A DNA stretch of 64,000 nucleotides from assembly GCF_001945525.1 (NCBI RefSeq), contig NZ_MPJW01000260.1:17921-81920 (forward strand), written 5' to 3'. Of the stretch, positions 30,358 to 39,142 are shown one piece after another. The DNA is from Ileibacterium valens (GTDB taxonomy: Bacteria; Bacillota_I; Bacilli_A; Erysipelotrichales; Erysipelotrichaceae). Made by a program: the position numbers and the translations under genes. A model generated the notes under the pieces. The model was not told where the DNA came from, searched no databases, and was given only the letters and a program-made list of their open reading frames with translations. How positions within the stretch are numbered: position 1 is the stretch's first letter; each line of letters begins with the position of its first letter.

Positions 30358-30395
30358 GGGCAGAATATCCAGGTCAGGATATTCTGCCCTTTTTT
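30358..30395 (+). terminator. rpoBC terminator
   Basis: A perfect 13-bp stem (GGGCAGAATATCC with GGATATTCTGCCC, six-base loop) followed by six T, 21 bases after the rpoC stop. Confidence 0.96.
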
Positions 30396-30399
30396 AATT

Positions 30400-30542
30400 G
30401 TGTACCGGGCATGGCACGTAGCTTGCTGATGGAAGTCCAGCCACAGGTTTCATCGCCGAGTGTAGAGAAGCGCAAGCGGTCCAACCGTAAGGAGGGTCGT
30501 GAAGGAAGCGAGTATCAAAATTTCGAGCCTATGAACAAAAAC
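30400..30542 (+). mobile_element. truncated group IIC intron, 5' part of domain I
   Basis: The segment begins GTGTACCGGGCATGG, close to the group IIC start (GUGUGCCCGGCAUGG). In order come GATGGAAGTCC, AACCGTAAGGAGGGT and GTGAAGGAAGC, matching the conserved domain I landmarks, and it ends in an AACAAAA-type stretch. It starts four bases after the T-run of the rpoC terminator, which is where group IIC introns insert. No reverse transcriptase, domain V or 3' end follows, so it cannot splice. The match is to my memory of the family consensus; a covariance-model search would settle it. Confidence 0.7.
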
Positions 30543-30576
30543 TAGAATCTGATAAGAATTAGAATCTGATAAGAAA
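30543..30576 (+). repeat. two 17-bp direct repeats at the intron fragment end
   Basis: TAGAATCTGATAAGAAT is followed directly by the same unit with one change. It lies exactly where the intron-like sequence stops, and may mark the deletion joint. Confidence 0.7.
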
Positions 30577-30613
30577 TAAACTCTGATAATCATTTGAATC
30601 TCGACTATTAATG

Positions 30614-30639
30614 AAAAAAGCAGCGAAAGCTGCTTTTTT
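30614..30639. terminator. bidirectional terminator
   Basis: AAAAAAGCAGC, GAAA loop, GCTGCTTTTTT. Symmetrical, so it works on both strands; it probably ends minus-strand transcription of the AraC gene. Confidence 0.9.
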
Positions 30640-30838
30640 CATGCTTGATCGAATGTTCAGACTGATCCTCTTCGGTTTGAAGAAGGCATCATGGATTGGA
30701 ATCAAAAAACCGGATTTGATGATATTTTTCTGATGATCAGAACGCTTTGGCTTATGATTGTTTTGTAGCTTCTGATGATTCTGCGGATTTTTCAGTTCTT
30801 TGCGATTTTGAGGATCCAGCCTCTGATAATTCAGGATC

Positions 30839-31689
30839 TTAAATTGAATCAGGAGCCTGCAGATGCTGATATTCTTTCTGGCGGATTTCACGATAATTTG
30901 ATGGCGACAATCCTTTCTTCTTTCGAAACAGCTTAGAAAAGTAAAGAACATCGTCATATCCAACGGATCGGGCGATATCGTTGATCGAAAGATCTGTATA
31001 GATCAGATAATAACAGGCATTGGTCAGCCGCAGCGGTAAATATACTCTTTAACAGACATATCCATCTTTTTCTTGAAGATTCGATGAACGTAGCTGCGGT
31101 CTAATGAAAGATGGTCTGCGATCTCCTGAACGCTGATGGATTCTTCAAAATGCTGTCCAACATAGGTCAGGATCAGTTCAACATAATCCGCAGCACTCAG
31201 ATCTTTTGTGTTTTTATTGGCAGGAACTTCCTGTGAAAGCTGATAGACCATATCCCAGGCACAGGAGTTATAAAGAAGGTCTGAATTATCTGTCATTCTT
31301 CCAGTCTGCAGGCGAGAAAAGATCGCTGGGATTCGGCTGGTTTCTGGCAGGTGAACCACCAGATCTTCGAAAATGGTGCTTCGGCCAATGGTTTCTTCAG
31401 CCTTTAATCCTTTTAAGCCGATCCATGAATACTCCCAGGGATCATCCTGATCCGCTTCATAATAAATTCTTTCCTGAGGAATCATCAGAAACATATCACC
31501 AGCTTTTAAATGCCAGGTTTTATCGCGGCATTTATAGATTCCTTTGCCCGAATGGATGTAATGGAACATATACGAAGTTCTGACGACAGGCCCATAGCTG
31601 TGAGAAGGTTCACATTTCTCATGGCCTGAAGTGTAGACCATCAGGTCAATATTTTTATAAAAGTCATTTGAGAAAATATAGTTCTGCAT
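30839..31689 (-). pseudogene. AraC-family regulator interrupted by a frameshift
   Basis: The first frame gives 221 residues from the ATG at 31689: an AraC-type sugar-binding cupin domain (about 1-150), then the first helix-turn-helix (SVQEIADHLSLDRSYVHRIF) and KEYIYRCG, where it stops at 31024. Another frame continues exactly where the family does: LRLTNACYYLIYTDLSINDI, then ARSVGYDDVLYFSKLFRKKK and GLSPSNY, to a stop at 30839. One inserted base near 31026-31036 would restore 283 residues, the normal AraC length. So the second DNA-binding helix is lost unless the shift is a sequencing error or recoded. Such proteins usually control sugar or amino sugar genes. Confidence 0.88.
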
Positions 31690-31994
31690 AATTTTCCCTT
31701 TCCTTCTTAAAGTATAACCAGATTCAGAAAGATTACTATCCTATCTGTGATCTTAATAAGATTGCTGGGCCAGGATGATATAAGAAAGAGATTTTTTGCA
31801 GGCAGTGGTGATGATTGATTCCTTTGAAGAATATTAAAATTCCTTTAGAAGGCTCGAAAGCTTATGAGCAGCCAGAGCATCATAAAAGGTTGCTATAATT
31901 GAATTACTTACGAAACGAACAAGGCAGGAAGCCGATTGAAATACAGATCAGAAAATCCTGCTGCTGTTCACATGTATAGATTGGAGCATCAAAA
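31690..31994 (+). promoter_or_regulatory. AraC/phosphohexomutase intergenic with extended -10
   Basis: TGCTATAAT at 31891-31899 is an extended -10 box about 95 bases before the phosphohexomutase start; there is no clear -35. The remainder holds nothing else I can support. Confidence 0.45.
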
Positions 31995-33506
31995 ATGAGC
32001 AATTTAAGAGAACTTCAAAATGGAAGCGACATTCGAGGTGTTGCGTTAAATACCGATCCAAATCTTCCAGTTAATTTATCTGAAAAGGAAGTCTATGATT
32101 TGGCCAGAGCTTTTGCCGCCTGGCTTCGCAGGAAGCTTAAAAAGAAAGATCTGACTGTAGCAGTTGGAAGAGATTCAAGACTTTCCGGACCCTCTTTAAG
32201 CCAGGCAGTGGATGATGGTCTGATTTTTGATGGGGTGGATGTACTTGATACTGGATTATCGAGTACCCCGGCGATGTTCATGGCCACGGTATTTGATGAA
32301 GTCAATGCGGATGGGGCCATCATGCTGACAGCAAGTCACATGCCGGAAAACAGAAATGGAATGAAATTTTTCTATAAGGGCGGTGGTTTAGATGCCAAAG
32401 ATGTCACTGAGATAATCGATATCGCCATTAAAGAAGATTTTGAACATTTGAGCGGCGGCTCCTTAACGGGCTACGATCTGATGAAAATTTATGCCGAACA
32501 TTTAAGAAACCTGATTTCAGAGCGAATTGACTCGGACTCTGATAAACCGCTGGAAGGATTGCATATTGTAGTCGATGCCGGAAATGGGGCTGGCGGTTTC
32601 TTTGCGACCCAGATTTTGGCTCCATTAGGCGCTAATATTGAAGGAAGTCAGTTTTTGAATCCGGATGGATCATTTCCAAACCACATTCCAAATCCGGAAA
32701 ATAAGGAAGCCATGAATTCGCTGGTTGAAGCCGTAAAGAAAAATCATGCGGATCTGGGTCTGATCTTTGATACGGATGTTGACCGCTCAAGTGCGGTGGA
32801 TGAAAACGGCAATCCAATTGGCGGAAACGATCTGGTGGCACTGGCAGCCCTGCTTGCCAGCAGAGCTCATCCGAATCTGACAGTTGTTACTGACTCTGTC
32901 ACTTCCGATGAACTGAAAGATTTCCTTGAAAAGAAGGGGATTCATCAGCATCGTTTCAAAAGAGGTTATCGAAACGTAATCAATGAGGCCAAGCGATTAT
33001 GCGACGAAGGAGAAGATGCTGCTTTAGCCATTGAAACCAGTGGCCATGCGGCGTTTGCGGATAACTACTTCCTGGATGATGGAGCATATCTTGCCGCTCA
33101 GATTGTTGTTGAGGCGGCCAGCCAATCCATTTCAGATCTTATAAGTGAATTAAAACATCCAGCAATGACGGAAGATTTCAGGCTTCCGGTAAGCGAAAAA
33201 GCTTTTCGGGCTTATGGTGAACAGGTCATTGAAGATCTCAAGAATTTTGCCAGAGAAAGCGAAACCATCGAGCTTGTAGAGCCAAACTATGAAGGAGCAA
33301 GAATCCGCTTTACGACTCCTTATGGAAAGGGTTGGGCGCTTATTCGGGTAAGCCTTCATGAATCTTTGCTTCCTGTGCATCTTGAATCGGATCAACCGGA
33401 AGCAGCTGCTTATATGGCTAAGGAACTGCTTGAATTTCTTTCGCAGTATCCATCTTTGGATCTCAACGATCTGCGGGATTATATCGCCGATAACAGCAAT
33501 GAATAA
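31995..33506 (+). CDS. phosphoglucomutase/phosphomannomutase family protein
   Basis: 503 residues, four-domain alpha-D-phosphohexomutase. It moves phosphate between C1 and C6 of a hexose. Landmarks in order: NGSDIRGVA at the start, GRDSRLSGP, the phosphoserine loop TASHMPENRNGMKFF near residue 112, the metal loop DTDVDRSS near residue 259, the sugar loop ETSGHAAF near residue 345, and the C-terminal phosphate-binding region. The serine loop has Met where most members have Asn. Glucose or mannose preference is not readable. It is monocistronic and convergent to the ABC operon. Confidence 0.9.
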   Translation: MSNLRELQNGSDIRGVALNTDPNLPVNLSEKEVYDLARAFAAWLRRKLKKKDLTVAVGRDSRLSGPSLSQAVDDGLIFDGVDVLDTGLSSTPAMFMATVFDEVNADGAIMLTASHMPENRNGMKFFYKGGGLDAKDVTEIIDIAIKEDFEHLSGGSLTGYDLMKIYAEHLRNLISERIDSDSDKPLEGLHIVVDAGNGAGGFFATQILAPLGANIEGSQFLNPDGSFPNHIPNPENKEAMNSLVEAVKKNHADLGLIFDTDVDRSSAVDENGNPIGGNDLVALAALLASRAHPNLTVVTDSVTSDELKDFLEKKGIHQHRFKRGYRNVINEAKRLCDEGEDAALAIETSGHAAFADNYFLDDGAYLAAQIVVEAASQSISDLISELKHPAMTEDFRLPVSEKAFRAYGEQVIEDLKNFARESETIELVEPNYEGARIRFTTPYGKGWALIRVSLHESLLPVHLESDQPEAAAYMAKELLEFLSQYPSLDLNDLRDYIADNSNE

Positions 33507-33639
33507 TAACGATTTAGACTGTGCCGACTTAACCGTTAGTCATCTAATCAAAAAGATATAATCAGAAACATTGCTTTCAGCTGAAGATTTCTTTCTAAAC
33601 TATCCAATAAAACTCCCATGAATGACCAGGATAATAAAA

Positions 33640-33684
33640 AAACTCTTTGAACGCAGGAATAACCTGAGATCAAAGAGTTTTTTT
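33640..33684. terminator. bidirectional terminator
   Basis: AAACTCTTTGA pairs with TCAAAGAGTTT across about 19 bases, with A-run and T-run flanks. It lies between convergent genes. Confidence 0.9.
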
Positions 33685-33765
33685 CATTGGCCACCCGGAC
33701 TGAAAAGTTACAATCCAGAGTATTTCAAAAAGATAGAATCTGAAGAATTATCCAGCGATGAACTT

Positions 33766-34431
33766 TCAGCGCAGATCCTGTCTCGAAAGGACTAAAGGCA
33801 TAATGATCATGGAAGCAAGAAACAATATAAAGCTGCCGGCTGCAAAGGCGCTTAATAATGGAGTATTCATATTCACTTCAACATAAGACATCGATTGATC
33901 AACGCTGATGGTATTGGTGACCATTGTCGTTGACCAGTAGTAAAGCACCAATACGGACGGTAATAGAGAAGCAATCACTACAATGAATTCCTGATTCTTT
34001 TTCATCGCGTAAGAAAGGGGAATGACAATAGCGGTTGATGAAAACAGAATCAGACAGGCAATACAAAAATTCACCTGAAATGTTTCGGCAGTATTGCCCT
34101 GTACATTTCCATTGAGCAGAGTATAGATCCAGTACATTGCCAGACCTATAATAAATCCAGTTGTTCCAAGTGCTAACGTTAAAAAATATTTGCTGCGAAT
34201 CAGCTGTGGTCTTGTAAATGGAAAAGTCACAGACATTCGAGTCCATCCGCTTGCTTTATCGGCAAAAATTGTACTTGTCGCCTGAAAAGCAAGAAAAATC
34301 GGGAAGTAGCTGATTAAGCCAATTGGAGCATCTGCATAAAATAAAGCTGCACAGACAATGACGGATACAGAAAGCAGTATAGGCCACAGCATTCGAATCT
34401 GGATCAGATCCTTTTTATAAATTCCTGTCAT
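33766..34431 (-). CDS. ABC-2 type transporter permease
   Basis: 221 residues with six hydrophobic segments and a short cytoplasmic N-terminus (MTGIYKKDLIQIRM), typical of small ABC-2 permeases. An elbow-like segment FADKASGWTRMSVTFPFTRP, then RSKYFL, lies between the second and third membrane segments; this resembles the YhcI/BceB-like and DUF-type permeases that accompany YtrA regulators. It overlaps the ATPase gene by four bases. Cargo is unknown; homologous systems export peptides, antibiotics or lipids. It is the last gene of a three-gene minus-strand operon. Confidence 0.82.
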   Translation of the reverse strand: MTGIYKKDLIQIRMLWPILLSVSVIVCAALFYADAPIGLISYFPIFLAFQATSTIFADKASGWTRMSVTFPFTRPQLIRSKYFLTLALGTTGFIIGLAMYWIYTLLNGNVQGNTAETFQVNFCIACLILFSSTAIVIPLSYAMKKNQEFIVVIASLLPSVLVLYYWSTTMVTNTISVDQSMSYVEVNMNTPLLSAFAAGSFILFLASMIIMPLVLSRQDLR

Positions 34432-35285
34432 AAGGTTTTACCTCGCGTAAACATCAGAACGATCTCATCTAAAGAGGCCGGACGTAAAGAATAATCCGGA
34501 TAACGTTTCGAAAATTCAGCTCTGTTCCTGATCAACAAGTCAGTATTCATTGCCTGCTTTCTTAAGCGAACAATGAATTCACCCGCAATATACTCAAGCT
34601 GATCTGAGCTGACACAGGCCATTCCATATTCAGCAAGCAGAAGATCTTTCTGTTCAATAAAAACGATCTGTCCGTCCTTAATGAAAATAATGTAGTCAGC
34701 GATTCGTTCAAGATCGGAAGAGATATGACTGGTCATGAGAATCGCATGTTTTTCATCCTGCATGAAGTTCAGAAGCTGATCAATCATCTCTTCGCGGATG
34801 ACTGGATCAAGACCAGCGGTTGCTTCATCTAAAATCAGCAGATCAGCTTCGTGGCAAAGAGCGCAGACGATATCGAGTTTGGCTTTCATTCCTCTTGAAA
34901 AGGTCCGAATTTTCTGATGGAGCGGAATTTTACATTCTTCGATTAAGGCTGAATAAAGAGTTGAATTCCAGTTCTTAAAAACGCCTTTGAGAATGGTCTG
35001 TAAATCTGCAGCAGTACAGTTTTCTGGAAAAGGACAACTGTCGAAGGCAACGCCGACTAAAGAATGAGCATCAATGTTTTCCTGAGGATTGATCCCGTAA
35101 ATGGATATATTTCCTGAATCAGGAATATCGATGCCAAGTATACATTCCAGCGTGCTGCTTTTTCCAGATCCATTTTCTCCAATAATTGCACAGACTGTTC
35201 CTTGTGGAACTTCAAAAGTGATACCTTTCAGAGCAAAAGTTCCAAAGGACTTGTTGAGTCCACGAACAGACAAGGCAGGTATCAT
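34428..35285 (-). CDS. ABC transporter ATP-binding protein
   Basis: 285 residues. Walker A is GENGSGKSS, the signature region is the degenerate FSRGMKAK, Walker B is LLILDEATAGLDP, and the H-loop is MTSHIS. A C-terminal extension of about 75 residues (from IADYIIFIKDGQ) matches export-type ATPases of the YtrB/BcrA group. It is coupled by four-base overlaps to the GntR regulator upstream and the permease downstream. It supplies energy to the permease; cargo is unknown. Confidence 0.92.
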   Translation of the reverse strand: MIPALSVRGLNKSFGTFALKGITFEVPQGTVCAIIGENGSGKSSTLECILGIDIPDSGNISIYGINPQENIDAHSLVGVAFDSCPFPENCTAADLQTILKGVFKNWNSTLYSALIEECKIPLHQKIRTFSRGMKAKLDIVCALCHEADLLILDEATAGLDPVIREEMIDQLLNFMQDEKHAILMTSHISSDLERIADYIIFIKDGQIVFIEQKDLLLAEYGMACVSSDQLEYIAGEFIVRLRKQAMNTDLLIRNRAEFSKRYPDYSLRPASLDEIVLMFTRGKTL

Positions 35286-35671
35286 AAGTTTTCCTCCTCG
35301 AAATAAATCATCTTCAGTACTGCGCTTAGATCTTCATAACTTAAATTGCATTCTTTTGAACATTGCACTGCAGCAGTAAGCAGTTTTTCGAGTTCCTTCA
35401 TTCGGCTTTCGCGCAATGTGGATGAAGATACTTCGGCTACAATGGTTCCCCGTCCAACTGCTGACTCGATGTATCCTTCCTTTTTGAGGTCTTCATAAGC
35501 TTTTTGTACTGTGATGACGCTGACGCGCAGCATTTTAGCCAGAGCGCGAATACTTGGCAGATCCGAAAGCGGTTCTAGTTTTCCGGAAATAATCGCCGAA
35601 CGGATCTGTTCTTCAATCTGAAGATAGATGGGAATTTCGCTTCCTGGCTTAAGAATGATTTCTAGATTCAT
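35282..35671 (-). CDS. GntR-family (YtrA-type) transcriptional regulator
   Basis: The frame is open to 35716, but the ATG at 35671 follows AAAGGA and matches the family N-terminus, giving 129 residues. The winged helix-turn-helix lies at about 10-75: IYLQIEEQIRSAIISGKL, then LPSIRALAKMLRVSVITVQK and GYIESAVGRGTIV. The tail is short and helical, as in the YtrA subgroup, with no ligand-binding domain. Such regulators repress their own ABC operon and respond to wall-active compounds. A palindrome and promoter lie just upstream. Confidence 0.93.
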   Translation of the reverse strand: MNLEIILKPGSEIPIYLQIEEQIRSAIISGKLEPLSDLPSIRALAKMLRVSVITVQKAYEDLKKEGYIESAVGRGTIVAEVSSSTLRESRMKELEKLLTAAVQCSKECNLSYEDLSAVLKMIYFEEENL

Positions 35672-35684
35672 AATAAAGATCCTT

Positions 35685-35698
35685 TTGTATATATACAA
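35685..35698 (-). promoter_or_regulatory. probable operator of the YtrA-type regulator
   Basis: A perfect 14-bp palindrome, TTGTATATATACAA, lies between the promoter and the regulator start. Its form (GTAT-ATAC core) fits YtrA/GntR operators, so autoregulation is likely. Confidence 0.65.
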
Positions 35699-35703
35699 TG
35701 AGT

Positions 35704-35732
35704 ACAATATAGACAATATTCATTGTTGTCAA
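35704..35732 (-). promoter_or_regulatory. promoter of the GntR-ABC operon
   Basis: On the minus strand TTGACA (35732-35727), 17 bases, TATTGT (35709-35704). The spacer holds a second inverted repeat, GACAA with TTGTC (35712-35730). Confidence 0.7.
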
Positions 35733-35854
35733 ATTTTTTCGATTTCATCGAGTTAACGCAAAATACGGCTGCTTCAATACAAGAATTTCGGTTTACAGTA
35801 AATCTTTCATAGATTTTTTGACTCATGAGTTATCGATATAGACGATTTGTGCGT

Positions 35855-35893
35855 TAAAAATAAAAAGGATTCCAAGTCTTGGATTGGAATCCT
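35855..35893 (-). terminator. terminator of the small lipoprotein gene
   Basis: On the minus strand AGGATTCCAA pairs with TTGGAATCCT and runs into TTTTATTTTT. Confidence 0.9.
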
Positions 35894-35924
35894 GTGAAGA
35901 TTTGAAGGCTTTGATACCGCTAGT

Positions 35925-36179
35925 CTATTCAACAATTTCCAGAGCTTTTTCTTCAAGCGATGAATTTTTTTTCGGTGAGCCATGCATCGCTTCGTTTTGC
36001 ATTATCGTCGTTTGATCTGCAGATTTTGATGCTTCTTCTCCGAACTCATTGAAAGCTTCGTGGACACTCTCTTTGGCGTAATCCTCAGTTTTTTCAATGG
36101 TTTTCTGATCTGGAGCACTGCATCCGCCAAGAAATGCAAGTGAAAGAATTCCAACGGCTAAAAGTTTCAACAACTTCAT
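35925..36179 (-). CDS. small lipoprotein of unknown function
   Basis: 84 residues. The signal ends in lipobox LGGC with modified Cys20. The mature part is about 64 residues, hydrophilic and helix-prone (EKTEDYAKESVHEAFNEFGE). The ribosome site is unusually strong: GGGGGGA six bases before the ATG. A terminator lies downstream, so it is a monocistronic gene. No family was recognised; the size and composition recall small surface lipoproteins that may be produced at high level. Its neighbours give no functional hint. Confidence 0.8.
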   Translation of the reverse strand: MKLLKLLAVGILSLAFLGGCSAPDQKTIEKTEDYAKESVHEAFNEFGEEASKSADQTTIMQNEAMHGSPKKNSSLEEKALEIVE

Positions 36180-36274
36180 TTCTATCCCCCCTTTGGGATA
36201 GTTTCATTTTAGTTTTTTACGGAATCATTCATCCATGGAAATGACTTTACAAATCATGAAAAGCTCAGTCATTT

Positions 36275-37282
36275 TTACAAAAGCTGAATTCCTGCTTTTT
36301 CACATTGATCAATCATTTCCTGCGGCCATAAGGAAGCCTGAACTTCTCCAATATGGGCTTTTTTTAACAAAAGCATGCAGAGTCTGGACTGGCCGATTCC
36401 TCCGCCAATAGTATAAGGCAGTTCCTGATTTAAAATCGCCTGATGGAAGGGAAGGTTTTCTCTACCAAGCGCATTTTCCTTTTCAAGCTGAGAATGAAGA
36501 GATTGTTCATCCACTCGAATTCCCATACTTGAGATTTCAAGAGCGCACTGAAGCGGTTCATACCAGAATAAAATATCTCCATTAAGACTCCAGTCATCGT
36601 AGTCAGGAGCTCGGCCATCGTGTTTTTGGCCATCGCTTAGCTTGTCGCCAATCTGCATGACAAAGACTGCACCATACTCTTTTGCCACTGCATTTTCACG
36701 TTCTCTTGGACTTAGATCCGGATAAAGGGTGCAGAGTTCCTGAGAAGTGATGAAATGAATGGAATCAGGCAGATGATTGACAGCTTGTGGATACTTGTAC
36801 CATACTTCGTGTTCCATATGCTTGATGATCGCAAAGATCTGTTCAACATGTGCCTTTAAGACAGGAATTGTTCTTTCTTTTTTATCGATAACCTTTTCCC
36901 AGTCCCACTGATCTACGTAGGATGAGTGAAGATTATCGAGCTCTTCATCTTTACGGATCGCATTCATATTTGTATACAGACCCTGATGCATTCCAAAATC
37001 ATATTTTTTCAGAGCCATTCGTTTCCATTTCGCAAGAGAATGGACGATTTCGATGGGTTCATCACCAATTTCATTCATCGTAAAGCCAACTGGAAGTTCA
37101 ACTCCATTGAGATCATCATTAAGACCTGAGTTTTTCGTTACGAAAAGGGGAGCTGAGATTCTTTCTAAATGCATCTTTTTGCCAAGCTCATGCTGGAAGG
37201 TGTCACGTATATATTTAATGGCTTCCTGCGTGGTTCTCACATCAAGAACGGGATCATAGTGATCAGGAATAATCAGATTCAT
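36275..37282 (-). CDS. asnA: aspartate--ammonia ligase
   Basis: 335 residues, the normal AsnA length. It makes asparagine from aspartate, ammonia and ATP in the cytosol and resembles class II tRNA synthetases. Landmarks: [16 protein letters not shown] and APLFV near the N-terminus, [39 protein letters not shown], and the C-terminal [14 protein letters not shown], which is the ATP-site motif 3. The ATG follows AAAGGA about ten bases upstream. An asparaginase with the opposite role lies about 8 kb away. Confidence 0.97.
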   Translation of the reverse strand: MNLIIPDHYDPVLDVRTTQEAIKYIRDTFQHELGKKMHLERISAPLFVTKNSGLNDDLNGVELPVGFTMNEIGDEPIEIVHSLAKWKRMALKKYDFGMHQGLYTNMNAIRKDEELDNLHSSYVDQWDWEKVIDKKERTIPVLKAHVEQIFAIIKHMEHEVWYKYPQAVNHLPDSIHFITSQELCTLYPDLSPRERENAVAKEYGAVFVMQIGDKLSDGQKHDGRAPDYDDWSLNGDILFWYEPLQCALEISSMGIRVDEQSLHSQLEKENALGRENLPFHQAILNQELPYTIGGGIGQSRLCMLLLKKAHIGEVQASLWPQEMIDQCEKAGIQLL

Positions 37283-37309
37283 TATTATTCATTCCTTTCA
37301 TAAATTGAT

Positions 37310-37335
37310 GATTTTCAGAAGGGTTTCTGAAAATC
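37310..37335 (-). promoter_or_regulatory. hairpin in the asnA leader
   Basis: GATTTTCAGAA pairs perfectly with TTCTGAAAATC across GGGT. It lies 27 bases before the asnA start on the minus strand. No T-run follows, so it may be an operator or a leader hairpin rather than a terminator. Confidence 0.5.
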
Positions 37336-37579
37336 GATCGTTTGTTTCAATAAAGAAAACTATATCATAGACAAAACATCAGCCAAAACATGAATAAGTA
37401 AAATTCTGGATTATGTAGAAAATTTACAGTTTTATCATGGGAATTTAATCCCGTTTTGAATAAATAAATACCACAATTGTCACTTAATTGATCGAGGGAT
37501 GATTGGTTTTCATTTCTGAAGTGGTTAGAATAGAGCCATCAGGAAAGGAATGTTAAACAAAGTGTCACAGGAAATATCA

Positions 37580-39022
37580 ATGACACGTGGAAATATCCCC
37601 CGGCAAATGATCGCATTTGCCGTTCCCGTGTTTCTTGGCCAGCTGTTTCAGCAGCTCTACAATACGGTTGATTCTCTGATCGTAGGCAATCTGCTTGGAA
37701 GCAATGCACTGGCCGCGGTTTCCTCTTCAGGAAACCTGATTTTTTTGCTGGTCGGTTTTTTTAATGGAATGGCCATGGGAGCCTCCGTCGTCATTTCTCA
37801 GGAATTTGGAGCAAAAAATTATAAGAGGCTTTCACAGACTGTTCATACGACGGTCGCCTTAGGGCTGGCCATTTCAGTTGTTCTGACTGTTTTAGGAACC
37901 GTAATGGCACCCATACTTCTGAAATGGATGGGTACTCCAGAAGAAGTCATGGCCTTAAGTGTGGATTACTTTGCGATTTATTTTGCAGGGATCAGCGGTC
38001 TGATTATGTACAACCTGTTTTCAGGGATTATGCGGGCAGTTGGAGATTCCAAACATCCGCTGTACTTTCTGATTGCTTCATCGATTCTGAATGTTTTTTT
38101 GGATCTTCTGTTTATCGCCGTTTTAGGATGGGGAGTAGCAGGAGCAGCTTATGCCACGATTTTTTCTCAGATGATCAGTGCCTTACTGGCCTTAATTACT
38201 TTATGCAGACAAAATGGGGCTACGAAGCTGGTTTTATCAAAAGTCCGTTTTCAGCTTGAACCCTTAAAAGCTGTCATTCGATATGGTATTCCAACCGGAG
38301 TCCAGAACTCGATTATTTCCTTAGCCAATGTGGTTGTACAATCCAATATCAATGCTTTTGGACCGGAAGCCATGGCTGGATGCGGTGCCTACTCAAAACT
38401 GGAAGGATTTGCGTTCTTACCGATCATGTCCTTCAACATGGCTATTTCAACCTTCGTCGGTCAGAATATTGGGGCTAAGGATTATGAACGAACGCTGAAA
38501 GGGGCTAAATTTGGAATCTTATGCGGAGTCATTTCGTGTGAACTGGTCGGTCTGATCTTTTTTCTGTTCGCTCCTCAATTTATTTCAATATTCGATCAGA
38601 ATCCGGCTGTCATTGCCTATGGAGCCGACCGGGCCAGATGCAATGCGCTGTTCTACTTTCTTCTTGCCTATACTCACGCGGTTTCCGCGGTTATGCGAGG
38701 AGGAGGAAAGCCCGATGTTCCAATGTATGTCATGATGATTACCTGGTGTGCCATTCGCGTTGGATTTTTGGTAGTGACTGCGCCCTTGCATAATGTCTGG
38801 CTGGTTTACTGGGTCTACCCGCTCACATGGTTTTTATCTTCGTGCTTTTTTGCCTGGTATTATCCCCGGAAAACCTGGCTGTATCCTAAAGAGCTTCACC
38901 GCTCGATTCAGGAGAATAAACAGGAATTGGCAAAAGTGGATACTCTATCAGAAAAGAAGATGCTCAATACTCCATGTGGTTCTGGAAAGTGCCGGATGAA
39001 TCCATGTTCGAGTGATGAATAA
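37580..39022 (+). CDS. MATE-family efflux transporter (first)
   Basis: The frame opens at 37550 (ATG) with a GTG at 37562, but the 37550 start has its ribosome site too close. I prefer the ATG at 37580, with ACAGGA seven bases upstream and the family-like start MTRGNIPRQMIAFAVPVFLG. That gives 480 residues and twelve hydrophobic segments. QLYNTVDSLIVGNLLG and the mirrored second-half segment around SFNMAISTFVGQNIGA are MATE signatures. It exports small organic molecules using a sodium or proton gradient; the substrate is unknown. The C-terminal tail carries Cys residues. A terminator follows. Confidence 0.9.
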   Translation: MTRGNIPRQMIAFAVPVFLGQLFQQLYNTVDSLIVGNLLGSNALAAVSSSGNLIFLLVGFFNGMAMGASVVISQEFGAKNYKRLSQTVHTTVALGLAISVVLTVLGTVMAPILLKWMGTPEEVMALSVDYFAIYFAGISGLIMYNLFSGIMRAVGDSKHPLYFLIASSILNVFLDLLFIAVLGWGVAGAAYATIFSQMISALLALITLCRQNGATKLVLSKVRFQLEPLKAVIRYGIPTGVQNSIISLANVVVQSNINAFGPEAMAGCGAYSKLEGFAFLPIMSFNMAISTFVGQNIGAKDYERTLKGAKFGILCGVISCELVGLIFFLFAPQFISIFDQNPAVIAYGADRARCNALFYFLLAYTHAVSAVMRGGGKPDVPMYVMMITWCAIRVGFLVVTAPLHNVWLVYWVYPLTWFLSSCFFAWYYPRKTWLYPKELHRSIQENKQELAKVDTLSEKKMLNTPCGSGKCRMNPCSSDE

Positions 39023-39045
39023 CCGTCAAATCGTGAAAGAAAATG

Positions 39046-39094
39046 AAATACACCGTCAAGAATTGAAAAATTTTCAAACGCGGTGTATTTTTTT
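39046..39094 (+). terminator. terminator between MATE and ilvE
   Basis: AAATACACCG pairs with CGGTGTATTT, with an inner palindrome (TTGAAAAATTTTCAA) and seven T. It ends 48 bases before ilvE. Confidence 0.9.
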
Positions 39095-39142
39095 CGTATT
39101 GAACTGACTCGATCTGAATCAGGAAAAAGTGAGGAACTGTTT

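Noticed and set aside
30559..30963. 134-codon minus-strand frame beside the AraC gene
   Set aside because: Overlaps the real AraC tail in another frame and crosses a terminator; Lys/Asn/His-rich chance frame.
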